DNA of 64,000 nucleotides from Paenibacillus curdlanolyticus YK9. Lineage in GTDB: Bacteria; Bacillota; Bacilli; Paenibacillales; Paenibacillaceae. The stretch is from positions 372,001-436,000 of the forward strand of contig NZ_AEDD01000002.1 of the NCBI RefSeq assembly GCF_000179615.1, written 5' to 3'. Each line of letters begins with the position of its first letter. Position 1 is the stretch's first letter. The notes beneath the pieces are model-generated. The model was not told the DNA's origin. It saw only the letters and a program-made list of their open reading frames with translations, and made no database searches. Position numbers and translations under genes: made by a program. This document shows positions 43,232 to 51,331 of this stretch, in pieces.

Positions 43232-44437
43232 TTAAGCGGAAGTCTGCTGCGGAAACGGGTCCAGCAATGACTGCCAATCCATCTCCAGCTCAGACGAGGT
43301 TATCAAACACTGGTCGAGCTCCGCTTCGATCTGCTTCCGATCCATGTGAATGCCTATAAACACAACCTTCGTCGATCGATCTCCGAATCGTGGGTGCCAG
43401 CTTGCGGCTATCTCATGATCTTGTTGGAAAATGATCTGCTGCTCTGCTTTTGGTAGTGAAGCGACCCAATTGCCAGCGGCCCCAAACTGAACCGACGGTC
43501 CAGCTTGGCTAAAGCTTTGGGCCATTTCATTGCGCGAGGCAAGCCAAACGATGCCTTTAGAACGTACAATTTCCGACGGCCAATCGCTCATCCACGCCAT
43601 AAGCCGCTCGGGATGGAACGGAAGCTGCCTCTCATAAACGAAAGACGATATGCCGTATTCCTCGGTTTCGGGGGTATGTATGCCGTGCGTTAATTCCTTC
43701 AACCAACCAGGCGATTCGCTTGCTTCCTCAAAATCAAACAGTCGCGTATTTAACAGCTGCTGCGGCGACACTTCTCCATGAATAGCGCGAATAAACCGTG
43801 CACGCGGCTGCAATTTACGAAGAATGGACTCCAATTGGTCCAGCTCCTCGTCCGCTACCCTATCGCATTTGTTCAAGATTAGCACATCGCAGAATTCGAT
43901 CTGCGAGATGAGCAAATCCACAACATCCCGATTGTCCAGCTCATCGCTTGCCTGCTGGCGATCCAATAACGTTTCTCCTGAAGCAAAATCAGACCAAAAA
44001 CGGTAAGCATCCACGACGGTTACCATACAATCCAGCCGACAGAGCTCAGATAACCGAATGCCTGCTTCCTCATCCTCATACATAAACGTCTGCGCTACCG
44101 GAATGGGTTCGCCGATTCCAGTCGATTCGATCAAGATATAATCAAAACGCCCTTCCTTCGCCAGCTTCTCTACCTCGCGCAGCAGATCTTCTCGCAGCGT
44201 GCAGCAAATACAGCCATTAGACATTTCTACCAGCTTCTCGTCTGTTCGGCTCAATCCCCCGCCATCTCGAACGAGTGCAGCATCGATATTGACTTCGCTC
44301 AAATCATTTACAATAACCGCTACTCGCAAGCCGGCCCGATTGTTTAGAACATAATTCAGCAGCGTCGTCTTGCCTGATCCCAAATAACCGCTTAACACCG
44401 TGACTGGGACTCGTGTATCCATTGGTCGTTCATTCAT
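43232..44437 (-). CDS. zagA: COG0523 GTPase, zinc metallochaperone (ZagA/YciC-like)
   Basis: A 401-residue G3E-family GTPase. Walker A is LSGYLGSGKTTLLN. The metal-binding CxCC motif is NGCICCTLREDLL, Walker B lies at LIESTGIGEP, the base-specific motif is NKCD, and the C-terminal CobW_C domain contains SRNEMAQSFSQAG. B. subtilis ZagA (YciC) delivers zinc to enzymes such as the folate enzyme FolE during zinc limitation and is repressed by Zur. A perfect Zur box 35 bases upstream of the ATG at 44437 supports this subfamily over cobalt or nitrile-hydratase chaperones. A longer reading into the promoter is not credible. Confidence 0.9.
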   Translation of the reverse strand: MNERPMDTRVPVTVLSGYLGSGKTTLLNYVLNNRAGLRVAVIVNDLSEVNIDAALVRDGGGLSRTDEKLVEMSNGCICCTLREDLLREVEKLAKEGRFDYILIESTGIGEPIPVAQTFMYEDEEAGIRLSELCRLDCMVTVVDAYRFWSDFASGETLLDRQQASDELDNRDVVDLLISQIEFCDVLILNKCDRVADEELDQLESILRKLQPRARFIRAIHGEVSPQQLLNTRLFDFEEASESPGWLKELTHGIHTPETEEYGISSFVYERQLPFHPERLMAWMSDWPSEIVRSKGIVWLASRNEMAQSFSQAGPSVQFGAAGNWVASLPKAEQQIIFQQDHEIAASWHPRFGDRSTKVVFIGIHMDRKQIEAELDQCLITSSELEMDWQSLLDPFPQQTSA

Positions 44438-44471
44438 TTCCTTACGCTCCTTTACATGTTTGCATCTTATA

Positions 44472-44486
44472 TCGTAATTATTACGA
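44472..44486. promoter_or_regulatory. Zur box
   Basis: TCGTAATTATTACGA is an exact match to the B. subtilis Zur core TCGTAATNATTACGA and a perfect palindrome around its centre. It lies 35 bases before the GTPase ATG. Confidence 0.88.
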
Positions 44487-44575
44487 TAAATAAAAATAAT
44501 AAGCTCTGTATGGAAAGAAGTCAATACAAGCATCCACTCTCTTTTTTTCATGTCATATAACTTTACATATATGCA

Positions 44576-44604
44576 TTGACTTCCATCGTTTCTCGATATA
44601 TATT
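44576..44604 (+). promoter_or_regulatory. SigA-type promoter of the modA-like gene
   Basis: TTGACT (44576-44581), 17-base spacer, TATATT (44599-44604). The ModA start lies 80 bases downstream. Confidence 0.6.
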
Positions 44605-44613
44605 TAGGCATAT

Positions 44614-44627
44614 CTAGTTATAACTAG
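44614..44627. promoter_or_regulatory. Palindromic operator in the modA leader
   Basis: CTAGTTATAACTAG is a perfect 14-base palindrome placed about +3 to +16 of the predicted transcript, a usual repressor position. A metal- or molybdate-responsive repressor is possible but not shown. Confidence 0.5.
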
Positions 44628-44683
44628 TATGGTTTTATATGAAAGACTCGTTCTAATATCACACCTATTGGAGGAGATTGATT

Positions 44684-45457
44684 TTGAAAAAGCTGTTATC
44701 CTTACTTAGTCTTGTACTCACTGTCGCCTTGCTCGCTGTCCCCGTTCAACCGGCTATCGCGGCGAAAGCTCCTACTGAGCTTCTCATTTCCGCTGCTATC
44801 AGCTTGAAGGATAGCTTGGATGAAATCGAAAAAACCTATGAAAAAGAACATCCCGACATCAATCTTACATTCAACTATGGCTCCTCAGGCGCGCTCCAAA
44901 AGCAGATCGAGCAAGGCGCTCCCGCCGACCTGTTCTTCTCAGCAGGGAAAAAACAAATGGACGCGCTCGTAAGAGCAGGCTTGATTGGCAGCAACAAAAC
45001 CATACTCACCAATGAACTTGTTCTCGTCATCCCGTCTGATTCCAATAAGACCTTCACAACGGTCAAACAACTTACGGACAAAGCGGTTAAGAAAGTTGCA
45101 GTCGGCCAGCCAGAAACAGTGCCAGCCGGCCAATATGCGAAAGAAACTTTAACCGCCCGCAAGGTTTGGGACACCTTGCAAGACAAGCTCGTTTATGCCA
45201 AAGATGTTCGCCAAGTGCTCACCTATGTGGAGACGGGCAATGTGGATGCAGGATTCGTCTATAAAACCGATGCGCTCACGTCCAAAAAAGTAAAAATTGC
45301 ACTGAATATCTTATCGAGCGTTCACTCGCCTATCGTCTATCCTGCAGGCGTCATCAAGGAATCGAAGCATGCAGAAGAAGCATCTGCATTTTATACGTAC
45401 TTACAATCCAAGGATGCAGGCACTGTGTTCAAAAAGTACGGATTTAAGCTGAACTAG
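44684..45457 (+). CDS. modA: Molybdate-binding protein ModA-like
   Basis: A 257-residue periplasmic-binding-type protein. Typical ModA segments are LLISAAISLKDSLDEIEKTY, FNYGSSGALQKQIEQGAPAD and ADLFFSAGKKQMDAL, with VETGNVDAGFVYKTDA near the C-terminus. It binds molybdate or tungstate oxyanions. The signal peptide ends VQPAIAAKAP and has no lipobox Cys, unusual for a Gram-positive binding protein. No modBC follows; the next gene is convergent. The TTG at 44684 is chosen because GGAGGAG lies seven bases upstream. The transporter partner must be elsewhere. Confidence 0.87.
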   Translation: MKKLLSLLSLVLTVALLAVPVQPAIAAKAPTELLISAAISLKDSLDEIEKTYEKEHPDINLTFNYGSSGALQKQIEQGAPADLFFSAGKKQMDALVRAGLIGSNKTILTNELVLVIPSDSNKTFTTVKQLTDKAVKKVAVGQPETVPAGQYAKETLTARKVWDTLQDKLVYAKDVRQVLTYVETGNVDAGFVYKTDALTSKKVKIALNILSSVHSPIVYPAGVIKESKHAEEASAFYTYLQSKDAGTVFKKYGFKLN

Positions 45458-45488
45458 TGTAATCGTTCAAAAGCATACAAAAAACACG

Positions 45489-45526
45489 AAAAACACGCCG
45501 AAACCGTTCGTTTTGGCGTGTTTTTT
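45489..45526. terminator. Bidirectional terminator
   Basis: AAAAACACGCC (45489-45499) pairs with GGCGTGTTTTT (45515-45525), plus an inner AAAC/GTTT pairing, between convergent modA and the ABC ATPase gene. Confidence 0.9.
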
Positions 45527-45548
45527 CTGTCAATAATTAACCTTCGAT

Positions 45549-46343
45549 TCATACATTCGTCTCAATTACGCCCAGCGGGTGCAGCCATGCACGCTCATTA
45601 CGGCGCTCCACTTCAAGCGGAGCATCGAAAAACCGGGACATCAGCTCCGTATTCAGCATGTCCTGCGTAGGTCCTGCATCGAAGATTTCCCCCTGCTTGA
45701 CGAGCAGTGTTTTCGTGAAAACGGGCATGATTTCTTCAATATGATGAGTAACAAAAAGGAGTGTCGGCGCATTTGGCTGCTGTGCGATCCGCTCAACCAT
45801 GCGGAGCAGCAATTCCCTCGCGAAAACATCGAGCCCTGTACAAGGCTCATCCAAAATGAGCAGCTTCGGCGCCGCCATTAAAGCTCGAGCGATCAGCACC
45901 CGCTGTCGCTCCCCTTGCGAGAACGTGTTATACGTTCGATTCGTCAGTTTTTCACACCCGAGCAGGCGCAGCAGGTCATTGGCTTGCTCCAAATCAGCTG
46001 CATCAGGCTTGTCATAAAGCCCAATTGTCGCATATTTTCCGCTAAGCACCGTATTTAACGCGGTCTCTCCCCCGTATAATCGTTGCTGCAGCGACGAGCT
46101 TACCCAGCCGATCGACTTACGCAGCTCGCGCAAGTCATATTCGCCGAATTTGTGACCGAGTACCGATACGCTGCCTTTCGTTGGCCATATATATCCGTTA
46201 ATCATATTAAGCAGCGTCGTTTTTCCTGATCCATTAAGTCCGACGATGCACCAATGCTCGCCAGGCTCTACTTTCCAGCTGACATCTTGCAATATGGTGG
46301 AGCCGTCGCGTACCCAGCTCACCTGATCGATATGGATAACCAT
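45549..46343 (-). CDS. ABC ATPase, YlmA-like
   Basis: A 264-residue stand-alone ABC ATPase with Walker A GLNGSGKTTLLN, Q-loop VSSSLQQRLYG, signature FSQGERQRV, Walker B LLILDEPCTGLD and H-loop FVTHHIEEI. It resembles the YlmA/ModF-like ATPases that lack a dedicated permease gene nearby. Adjacent modA is on the other strand and there is no permease, so a molybdate role is not supported by arrangement. The ATG follows an AGGAG-like site. Confidence 0.87.
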   Translation of the reverse strand: MVIHIDQVSWVRDGSTILQDVSWKVEPGEHWCIVGLNGSGKTTLLNMINGYIWPTKGSVSVLGHKFGEYDLRELRKSIGWVSSSLQQRLYGGETALNTVLSGKYATIGLYDKPDAADLEQANDLLRLLGCEKLTNRTYNTFSQGERQRVLIARALMAAPKLLILDEPCTGLDVFARELLLRMVERIAQQPNAPTLLFVTHHIEEIMPVFTKTLLVKQGEIFDAGPTQDMLNTELMSRFFDAPLEVERRNERAWLHPLGVIETNV

Positions 46344-46459
46344 GATTACACTCTACTCCTTTCGTCTTGCTGCGCTTCGGTCTCATTAGGTATGGATAAT
46401 TGTACCATCTACTATATTAATATGATTCTTCTGAACATTCAAATTGTTTCACAGTCTAT

Positions 46460-46487
46460 AAGTTACATAATATATATTATGTTAACC
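46460..46487 (+). other. dif-like Xer recombination site candidate
   Basis: The 11-6-11 layout fits dif: left arm AAGTTACATAA, centre TATATA, right arm TTATGTTAACC. The right (XerD-side) arm and the inner half of the left arm match the E. coli and B. subtilis dif cores closely; the outer left arm diverges. It lies 460 bases before a Xer-type recombinase gene. A chance AT-rich palindrome cannot be excluded. Confidence 0.4.
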
Positions 46488-46568
46488 TATTTCGCGGCAA
46501 CTTTGAATCATATTAGGTCAGGTGCGTCCGATCTAGCTGATTCCCGCTTCATTTTCCCTTCTCTTTAA

Positions 46569-46763
46569 GCAACCATAGACAACGGTACCTATCTTGCTCT
46601 GTTAGAGACAAGTCTTGCGGATGAACTATTCCAGTCAATCGCAACCAATCGAGAAAGCTTGCGCCAATGGCTTGCCTTCCCCGATGTACCGCATAAAGTG
46701 AAAGTATCCAGACCGTTCGTTAAGCGTTTGCTGAGGCGATTTTCCGATAATAAGGGTTATTGA
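46569..46763 (+). pseudogene. Fragment of a RimJ/RimL-type GNAT acetyltransferase
   Basis: One frame reads about 64 codons with no usable start and ends at TGA 46761-46763. It contains LLETSLADELFQSIATNRE followed by SLRQWLAFPD, the recognisable N-terminus of RimL-like ribosomal-protein N-acetyltransferases (the ELF--I--NR--LRQWL pattern). The segment up to RRFSDNKGY fits the next helix. The acetyl-CoA-binding core is absent. I read it as a decayed gene cut at both ends. Confidence 0.6.
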
Positions 46764-46825
46764 GGTGGCATTTGGCTTCAAGGAATGAATTGTTGCAGAA
46801 AGATTGGCAGAAATTCTAGCGAAAT

Positions 46826-46857
46826 GAACTGCGTGAAATACACATTTCATGCAGTTC
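46826..46857. repeat. Inverted repeat before the recombinase gene
   Basis: GAACTGCGTGAAAT (46826-46839), loop ACAC, ATTTCATGCAGTTC (46844-46857): 13 of 14 pairs match. It has no T-run and overlaps the -35 position relative to TATAAT at 46872-46877, so an operator is more likely than a terminator. Confidence 0.6.
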
Positions 46858-46949
46858 GCTATCAAATGCGATATAATAGAAGGAGTTTGGTCGTATTCCA
46901 CGCCGATTGGCCGGATTTTAACCCATTTTGTTACATTGAGGAGCCCAAC

Positions 46950-47873
46950 ATGACGCAGGATGCTTATGAAGAAGATTTACATATGTTCAAAATCTGGATG
47001 AAAGACCGCGGCTATTCCAAAGATACGCAGCAAGGCTATTTGAATGATATCCAGCTGCTCTGCCGTTCTCTGCGAGGCAAGCCCCTTCCCTCCATTCGTA
47101 AGATCGATGTGATGTCGCATCTGACGGATGCGCGCGAACGCGGCGCCGGCGATGGCGCACGCAACCGTGCCCTATCGGCGATTCGGTTATTTTTCAAAGT
47201 GATGATCGAGTTTGAACGGATGGAGCATAATCCGGCAGCGGATGTGTCGAAATCGAAGGTTGAGAAAAACCGGCTTCCTCTTTATTTGGAGGAAAGCTAC
47301 TTAGGTGATCTGCTCCGTTCAGTCGAAGGCAACTTTCGCGTTCGAGATATCGCAATGCTCGCATTGATGTCTTATTGCGGATTGCGGGTAAGCGAGGTGT
47401 CGCAGCTGAATCTGCAAGATTTTGATCCCGAGGCCGGCCAGCTCAGCATTTTGGGCAAAGGCCGCAAGTGGCGGTATATTCCGCTGCAGCCCTCTATCAT
47501 AACGCTGTTAAAGCAATGCTTGCAGGAACGTATCCCGCCCAAGCGCAAAAATGAACACCCTTTCTTCGTCTCTCGGCTCGGCCGCCGGATTTCCCGGCGC
47601 ACCGTGCAGTTTATCGTTGAGCGAACGTTCGAGCAATTTAAACAGCAGCACGAGCATATGGCCGAACGCAAATTTTCCGCTCATAAGCTTCGCCATTCGT
47701 TTGCAACGAACTTGTTATCGACCGATAAGGTCGATCTTCGGACGCTGCAAGAGCTGCTCGGCCATGCGGATATTTCGACAACGCAAATTTATACCCACAT
47801 TACCGATAAGAAGAAAAAACAAGCAATGGCTGCAGTGCAGCCGAATTTACCAGTGTTTGCTGAATTGTTTTAA
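46950..47873 (+). CDS. Tyrosine recombinase, XerC/XerD-like
   Basis: A 307-residue recombinase with an N-terminal SAM-like domain (ARNRALSAIRLFFKVMI) and catalytic residues Arg in YCGLRVSEVSQL, Lys in LGKGRKWR, His/Arg in HKLRHSFA, His in LGHADI and the nucleophile Tyr in TQIYTHI. Length fits XerC/XerD. The ATG at 46950 is chosen because GAGGAG lies six bases upstream. A dif-like site and a palindrome lie upstream. Whether it is a chromosomal dimer resolvase or an orphan integrase cannot be told without the rest of the genome. Confidence 0.87.
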   Translation: MTQDAYEEDLHMFKIWMKDRGYSKDTQQGYLNDIQLLCRSLRGKPLPSIRKIDVMSHLTDARERGAGDGARNRALSAIRLFFKVMIEFERMEHNPAADVSKSKVEKNRLPLYLEESYLGDLLRSVEGNFRVRDIAMLALMSYCGLRVSEVSQLNLQDFDPEAGQLSILGKGRKWRYIPLQPSIITLLKQCLQERIPPKRKNEHPFFVSRLGRRISRRTVQFIVERTFEQFKQQHEHMAERKFSAHKLRHSFATNLLSTDKVDLRTLQELLGHADISTTQIYTHITDKKKKQAMAAVQPNLPVFAELF

Positions 47874-47881
47874 AGTCCAAA

Positions 47882-47909
47882 CAAAAACGGTCACCCGCGG
47901 GTGACCGTT
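47882..47909. terminator. Bidirectional terminator
   Basis: AAACGGTCACCC (47884-47895) and GGGTGACCGTTT (47898-47909) form a 12-bp inverted repeat between convergent genes. Confidence 0.85.
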
Positions 47910-47922
47910 TCTCACGTGCAAT

Positions 47923-48639
47923 CTATTCCAATTCAACGTTATGATACACTTGCTGAACATCTTCGAGATCTTCCAACGCATCGATCAGCTTCTCGAACGA
48001 AGCGATAGCATCTTCAGGAAGCGTTACGAAGTTTTGTGCAAGCATGGTAATTTCGGCGATAATAAATTCCGATACGCCTGCGTTTTTGAATGCTTCTTGT
48101 ACGGCATTGAATTGATCTGGCGCTGCATAGACCATAACCGCTTCATCTTCTTCGAGAATATCGCGTACGTCTACGTCCGCTTCCAGCATGATCTCCATGA
48201 CTTCATCCAGCGACTTGCCTTCAACGCCGATAACAGCTGTCGCATCGAACATATACGAAACAGATCCGCTTACGCCCATGTTGCCGCCGCTTTTGTTGAA
48301 CGCGGAACGAACGACTGGCGCTGTACGGTTAACGTTGTTAGTCAGTGCATCTACGATAATCATAGAGCCGCTCGGGCCGAAGCCTTCGTAACGAAGCTCC
48401 TCGTAATGCTCGTCCGAGCTGCCTTTCGCTTTCTCAATCGCGCGATCGATGATCGCTTTCGGTACGTTGTACGTTTTGGCACGCTCCAGAACGAATTTCA
48501 GCGCAGCATTGGATTCAGGGTTTGGTTCGCCTTTCTTCGCTGCTACATAAATCTCGAGGCCGAATTTCGCATAAATACGGCTTGTGTTCGCATCTTTCGA
48601 TGCTTTCTTCTCTTTAATGTTATTCCACTTACGACCCAT
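47923..48639 (-). CDS. yebC: YebC/PmpR-family regulator (YeeI-type)
   Basis: A 238-residue protein starting [20 protein letters not shown], the hallmark of the YeeI branch of YebC. Landmarks are [29 protein letters not shown] and [17 protein letters not shown]. YebC proteins were first described as DNA-binding regulators, and later work links some of them to relief of ribosome stalling at proline stretches. The ATG follows GGGAGCAGC, and a TATAAT lies about 35 bases upstream without a clear -35. Confidence 0.93.
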   Translation of the reverse strand: MGRKWNNIKEKKASKDANTSRIYAKFGLEIYVAAKKGEPNPESNAALKFVLERAKTYNVPKAIIDRAIEKAKGSSDEHYEELRYEGFGPSGSMIIVDALTNNVNRTAPVVRSAFNKSGGNMGVSGSVSYMFDATAVIGVEGKSLDEVMEIMLEADVDVRDILEEDEAVMVYAAPDQFNAVQEAFKNAGVSEFIIAEITMLAQNFVTLPEDAIASFEKLIDALEDLEDVQQVYHNVELE

Positions 48640-48746
48640 GCTGCTCCCACTTTCTACTTTAATCTATTTCATTATTATAACCGATTTTAGGCTGGCGTGG
48701 ACAGTCGTTCCTCTACTCTTCCAACGGAAAATGTCGAGTTAGCCGC

Positions 48747-50150
48747 CTATTCGCTTTCCCCCGCGAGCCACTCAGCAAGATCAACTGCAATCTGTTCGCC
48801 ATTAGCTACGCAGTCTGGAATGCCGACCCCATAATAGGAGCAGCCTGCCAAGCGGATTCGGGGAAACTGCTCTGCCATTTTTGTTTCCAAGGCTCGGACA
48901 ATGGCGTGATGGCGAATGTGGTAATTTGGCATCGTATCATCCCATTTGGTGACGACATAGTGCAATGGCTCAGCCACAATGCCCATCGCCGCTTTTACGT
49001 CCGACAGCGCAGTCTTCAGCAGCTCTTGCTCGGAGCCATTCCGCAATTTCTCGAAGGCAGGCTTCGTGCTTTTATAAAATAATCGTACAAGCAGCTGGCT
49101 TGTTTTCGACGTATGCGTCCACTTCCGGCTTGTCCATGTACATGCATTGCATATGAGCGAGCTGTTTTCCGCAGCAATAAACCCTGTTCCATCCAGAGGA
49201 AGCTCGTCATCGGCAATGTCAAAAGCAATGTATACGCTCGTTAGCGAGCTGTTGCGCATCTGATCAAACTCCTCATCGAGCATTGGCGATTGCAGCAGCG
49301 ATTGAGCGACGGGATGCAGCGTACCTAATACAATGCTGTCTGCCTGAATCGTTTCGCCATTCATGAGCCGAATCGAATAGGAGCTACCTTCCGCTTTTTC
49401 AATTCGCTCCGCCTTCGTCCCTTTGCGTATATCGACAGATGGGATTCGCTCCTCCATTCGATCGATGAGCGCAGATAGACCATTCGCGAACGAATAAAAC
49501 TTCTTGTCTCCCTTGCCTTTGAACTTCGCACGATTCGCAGCCAGTCCTTGAATGATGCTGCCATGCTCATTTTTATAGTCCAGCAAATAAGGTAGCGTCG
49601 ATGCTAATGTCAGCTCATGCAGTTCGCCAGAATACACGCCGGACAACACCGGTGAAATCTGCTTCTCCACGAGCTCCTTCCCTAAGAAAAACGAAAGGAA
49701 GTCCCCAATGGAATCGTCCTTCGTGAACGTCGTGTTCGGCGTATAAAAATCACGCAACGCATCGACTTTTCCTTCAGCAGATAGCAAAGTACTGCCAGCA
49801 AGCGACTCCAGACTAAGCGGTATGCCGAAAACCGCTTCCTCCGGGATGAGCTTCAGCTCGCCATCTACATGAATATAGGAACGGCCTGTTGCATTATACA
49901 CAATCTCATCCTGCAGCCCAAGCTCGTCCAGCAATGGCGTCATGTTCGATTTACGGGCAACAATGGAATCGGCACCCGTCTCCATCATGAAGGGTCCTGC
50001 CGGAAGTGTAGCAATCTTGCCGCCGAGCTGTTCACTCGCTTCAATCAACACGATTGTTGCGTCCAGCTTTCGTTCATTAATCTGCTTCTGTAAATAGTAA
50101 GCGGTTGATAGCCCTGTGATGCCGCCGCCGATAATCGCAATGGTCTTCAT
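48747..50150 (-). CDS. cgoX: Coproporphyrinogen III oxidase CgoX (HemY-type)
   Basis: A 467-residue FAD oxidase of the HemY/HemG family. It begins with the dinucleotide motif IAIIGGGITGLSTAYYLQK, followed by EASEQLGGKIATL and the substrate-domain segment ETGADSIVARK. The C-terminus has the FAD motif RIRLAGCSYYGVGIPDCVAN. In Bacillota it oxidises coproporphyrinogen III to coproporphyrin III in the coproporphyrin-dependent heme pathway, using oxygen. The ATG at 50150 follows GAGGTG. The usual hemE/hemH neighbours are absent in this window, so it stands apart from other heme genes. Confidence 0.92.
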   Translation of the reverse strand: MKTIAIIGGGITGLSTAYYLQKQINERKLDATIVLIEASEQLGGKIATLPAGPFMMETGADSIVARKSNMTPLLDELGLQDEIVYNATGRSYIHVDGELKLIPEEAVFGIPLSLESLAGSTLLSAEGKVDALRDFYTPNTTFTKDDSIGDFLSFFLGKELVEKQISPVLSGVYSGELHELTLASTLPYLLDYKNEHGSIIQGLAANRAKFKGKGDKKFYSFANGLSALIDRMEERIPSVDIRKGTKAERIEKAEGSSYSIRLMNGETIQADSIVLGTLHPVAQSLLQSPMLDEEFDQMRNSSLTSVYIAFDIADDELPLDGTGFIAAENSSLICNACTWTSRKWTHTSKTSQLLVRLFYKSTKPAFEKLRNGSEQELLKTALSDVKAAMGIVAEPLHYVVTKWDDTMPNYHIRHHAIVRALETKMAEQFPRIRLAGCSYYGVGIPDCVANGEQIAVDLAEWLAGESE

Positions 50151-50243
50151 CCGTAAACACCTCACTCTATGTAAGCTGGTCGTCTTATCCTTATGCCATA
50201 ATGATACCAGCAATCATGGAGCCGAACAAAGAAGGGAATGTGT

Positions 50244-50513
50244 CTATTCTCCGAAACGTTGCAAATTGCGTTGTCGCGCTTTCTCGGCTTCAACCTCGCG
50301 ATTGCGCGGCTCTGCGTTCGTAACTAGCGAATCCAACAGCTTGCGCGCCACTGCCGACACCTCTTCTATCGCTTGATGAAATACTTGCTCATTCGCTTTG
50401 GACGGCGATTGAAAACCCGACAGCTTACGTACAAATTGGAGCGCTGCTGCGTGAACCTCATCATCCGTTGCCGGCGGACTGAAATTGTATAACGTTTTAA
50501 TATTTCTGCACAT
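50244..50513 (-). CDS. DUF2277 protein
   Basis: An 89-residue protein with the DUF2277 pattern: MCRNIKTLYNFSPPATDDEV at the start, AALQFVRKLSGFQSPSKANE in the middle and ARKLLDSLVTNAEPRNRE towards the end. Function is unknown. The ATG follows AGGAGAG. It lies between cgoX and the terminator of cluster 2 and is not part of that operon. Confidence 0.88.
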   Translation of the reverse strand: MCRNIKTLYNFSPPATDDEVHAAALQFVRKLSGFQSPSKANEQVFHQAIEEVSAVARKLLDSLVTNAEPRNREVEAEKARQRNLQRFGE

Positions 50514-50602
50514 GTGCGTCTCTCCTTTTCTTCTGCTTCATCGAATATGGATTTGTCTTCATCATAGTAGGATTGAAGTTGAATCTCAAGCGCGAACAAC
50601 AT

Positions 50603-50628
50603 AAAAAAGCCGCGAAATCGCGGCTTTT
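50603..50628 (-). terminator. Terminator of cluster 2
   Basis: AAAAGCCGCG (50605-50614), loop AAAT, CGCGGCTTTT (50619-50628), with six T on the minus strand. It lies just after the bluB stop. Confidence 0.92.
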
Positions 50629-50634
50629 CCCTAA

Positions 50635-51285
50635 TTACCCCTCTCTTTTGATTCCCCAGGAATCAATAAAAATGAGGTCATCCAAGCTCCTGCGCTTTTC
50701 CCAATTGCTGGATTCAAGAATTGGTTTATCCGGATAATGATCCGTATAACCGATAGATAACAAGGCCACCGGGTCTATATGAGGAGGGATTTCCAATATA
50801 TCCCTGACATCGTTTTTCTTATAAAAACTTACCCATCCCATTGCCACTCCCTCGACACATGCGGCCAGCCAAATATTTTGAATGGCACAAGCTACCGAAA
50901 GTACATCGGTTTCAGGGATTGAGTTTCTGCCTAATACGTGTGAACCCCCGCGAGTTGGATCGGAAGTGATACAAATCGTGATTGGAGCCTGTCTGATCCC
51001 TTCAACTTTGAGCTGAAGGAACTGCTCCTGCCGCCCCTCCTCATAATGGATAGCCAGTGCTCTTCTTTCCTTATCAGCTGCCCAAGCAAGCCGTTCCTTA
51101 ATGGTCTGGGAACTGACCAGTATAAAATTCCAAGGCTGCATGAACCCGACAGACGGCGCGTGATGCGCAGCATTCAAAAGATTGCTGAGCGTTTCTTCTG
51201 GAATAGGGTCAGGTAAAAAAGAGCGGATATCCCTTCGTCTATAAATTGCCTTATACAAACCCTGCCTTTCTTCTTCTGTAAACAT
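50635..51285 (-). CDS. bluB: 5,6-dimethylbenzimidazole synthase BluB
   Basis: A 216-residue nitroreductase-fold protein matching BluB: YRRRDIRSFLPDPIP, HHAPSVGFMQPWNFILV, EGIRQAPITICITSDPTRGG with VLGR, and VEGVAMGWVSFY. BluB uses oxygen to break down reduced FMN into dimethylbenzimidazole, the lower ligand of B12. The ATG at 51285 follows AAAGGTG; a longer reading overlaps the upstream gene. It is the last gene of cluster 2, which begins with a B12-binding radical SAM protein, so a link to cobalamin supply is plausible. A BluB-like enzyme making a related product from FMN is an alternative. Confidence 0.9.
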   Translation of the reverse strand: MFTEEERQGLYKAIYRRRDIRSFLPDPIPEETLSNLLNAAHHAPSVGFMQPWNFILVSSQTIKERLAWAADKERRALAIHYEEGRQEQFLQLKVEGIRQAPITICITSDPTRGGSHVLGRNSIPETDVLSVACAIQNIWLAACVEGVAMGWVSFYKKNDVRDILEIPPHIDPVALLSIGYTDHYPDKPILESSNWEKRRSLDDLIFIDSWGIKREG

Positions 51286-51331
51286 CCAAAACACACCTTT
51301 CCTGCATCTTACTCTAGTTGAAAAAGAGTAC

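Larger units (their letters stand above)
46344..46949. other. Intergenic region with a GNAT relic, dif-like site and hairpin
   Basis: 606 bases without an intact gene. They contain an AT-rich dif-like palindrome (46460-46487), a truncated acetyltransferase frame (46569-46763), a 14-bp inverted repeat (46826-46857) and a TATAAT (46872-46877) before the recombinase gene. Confidence 0.6.

Noticed and set aside
47941-48690. 249-codon plus-strand frame over yebC
   Set aside because: It is antisense to a highly conserved YeeI-type protein, and its composition (Arg, Phe, Ile, Cys) is typical of a reverse-frame shadow.
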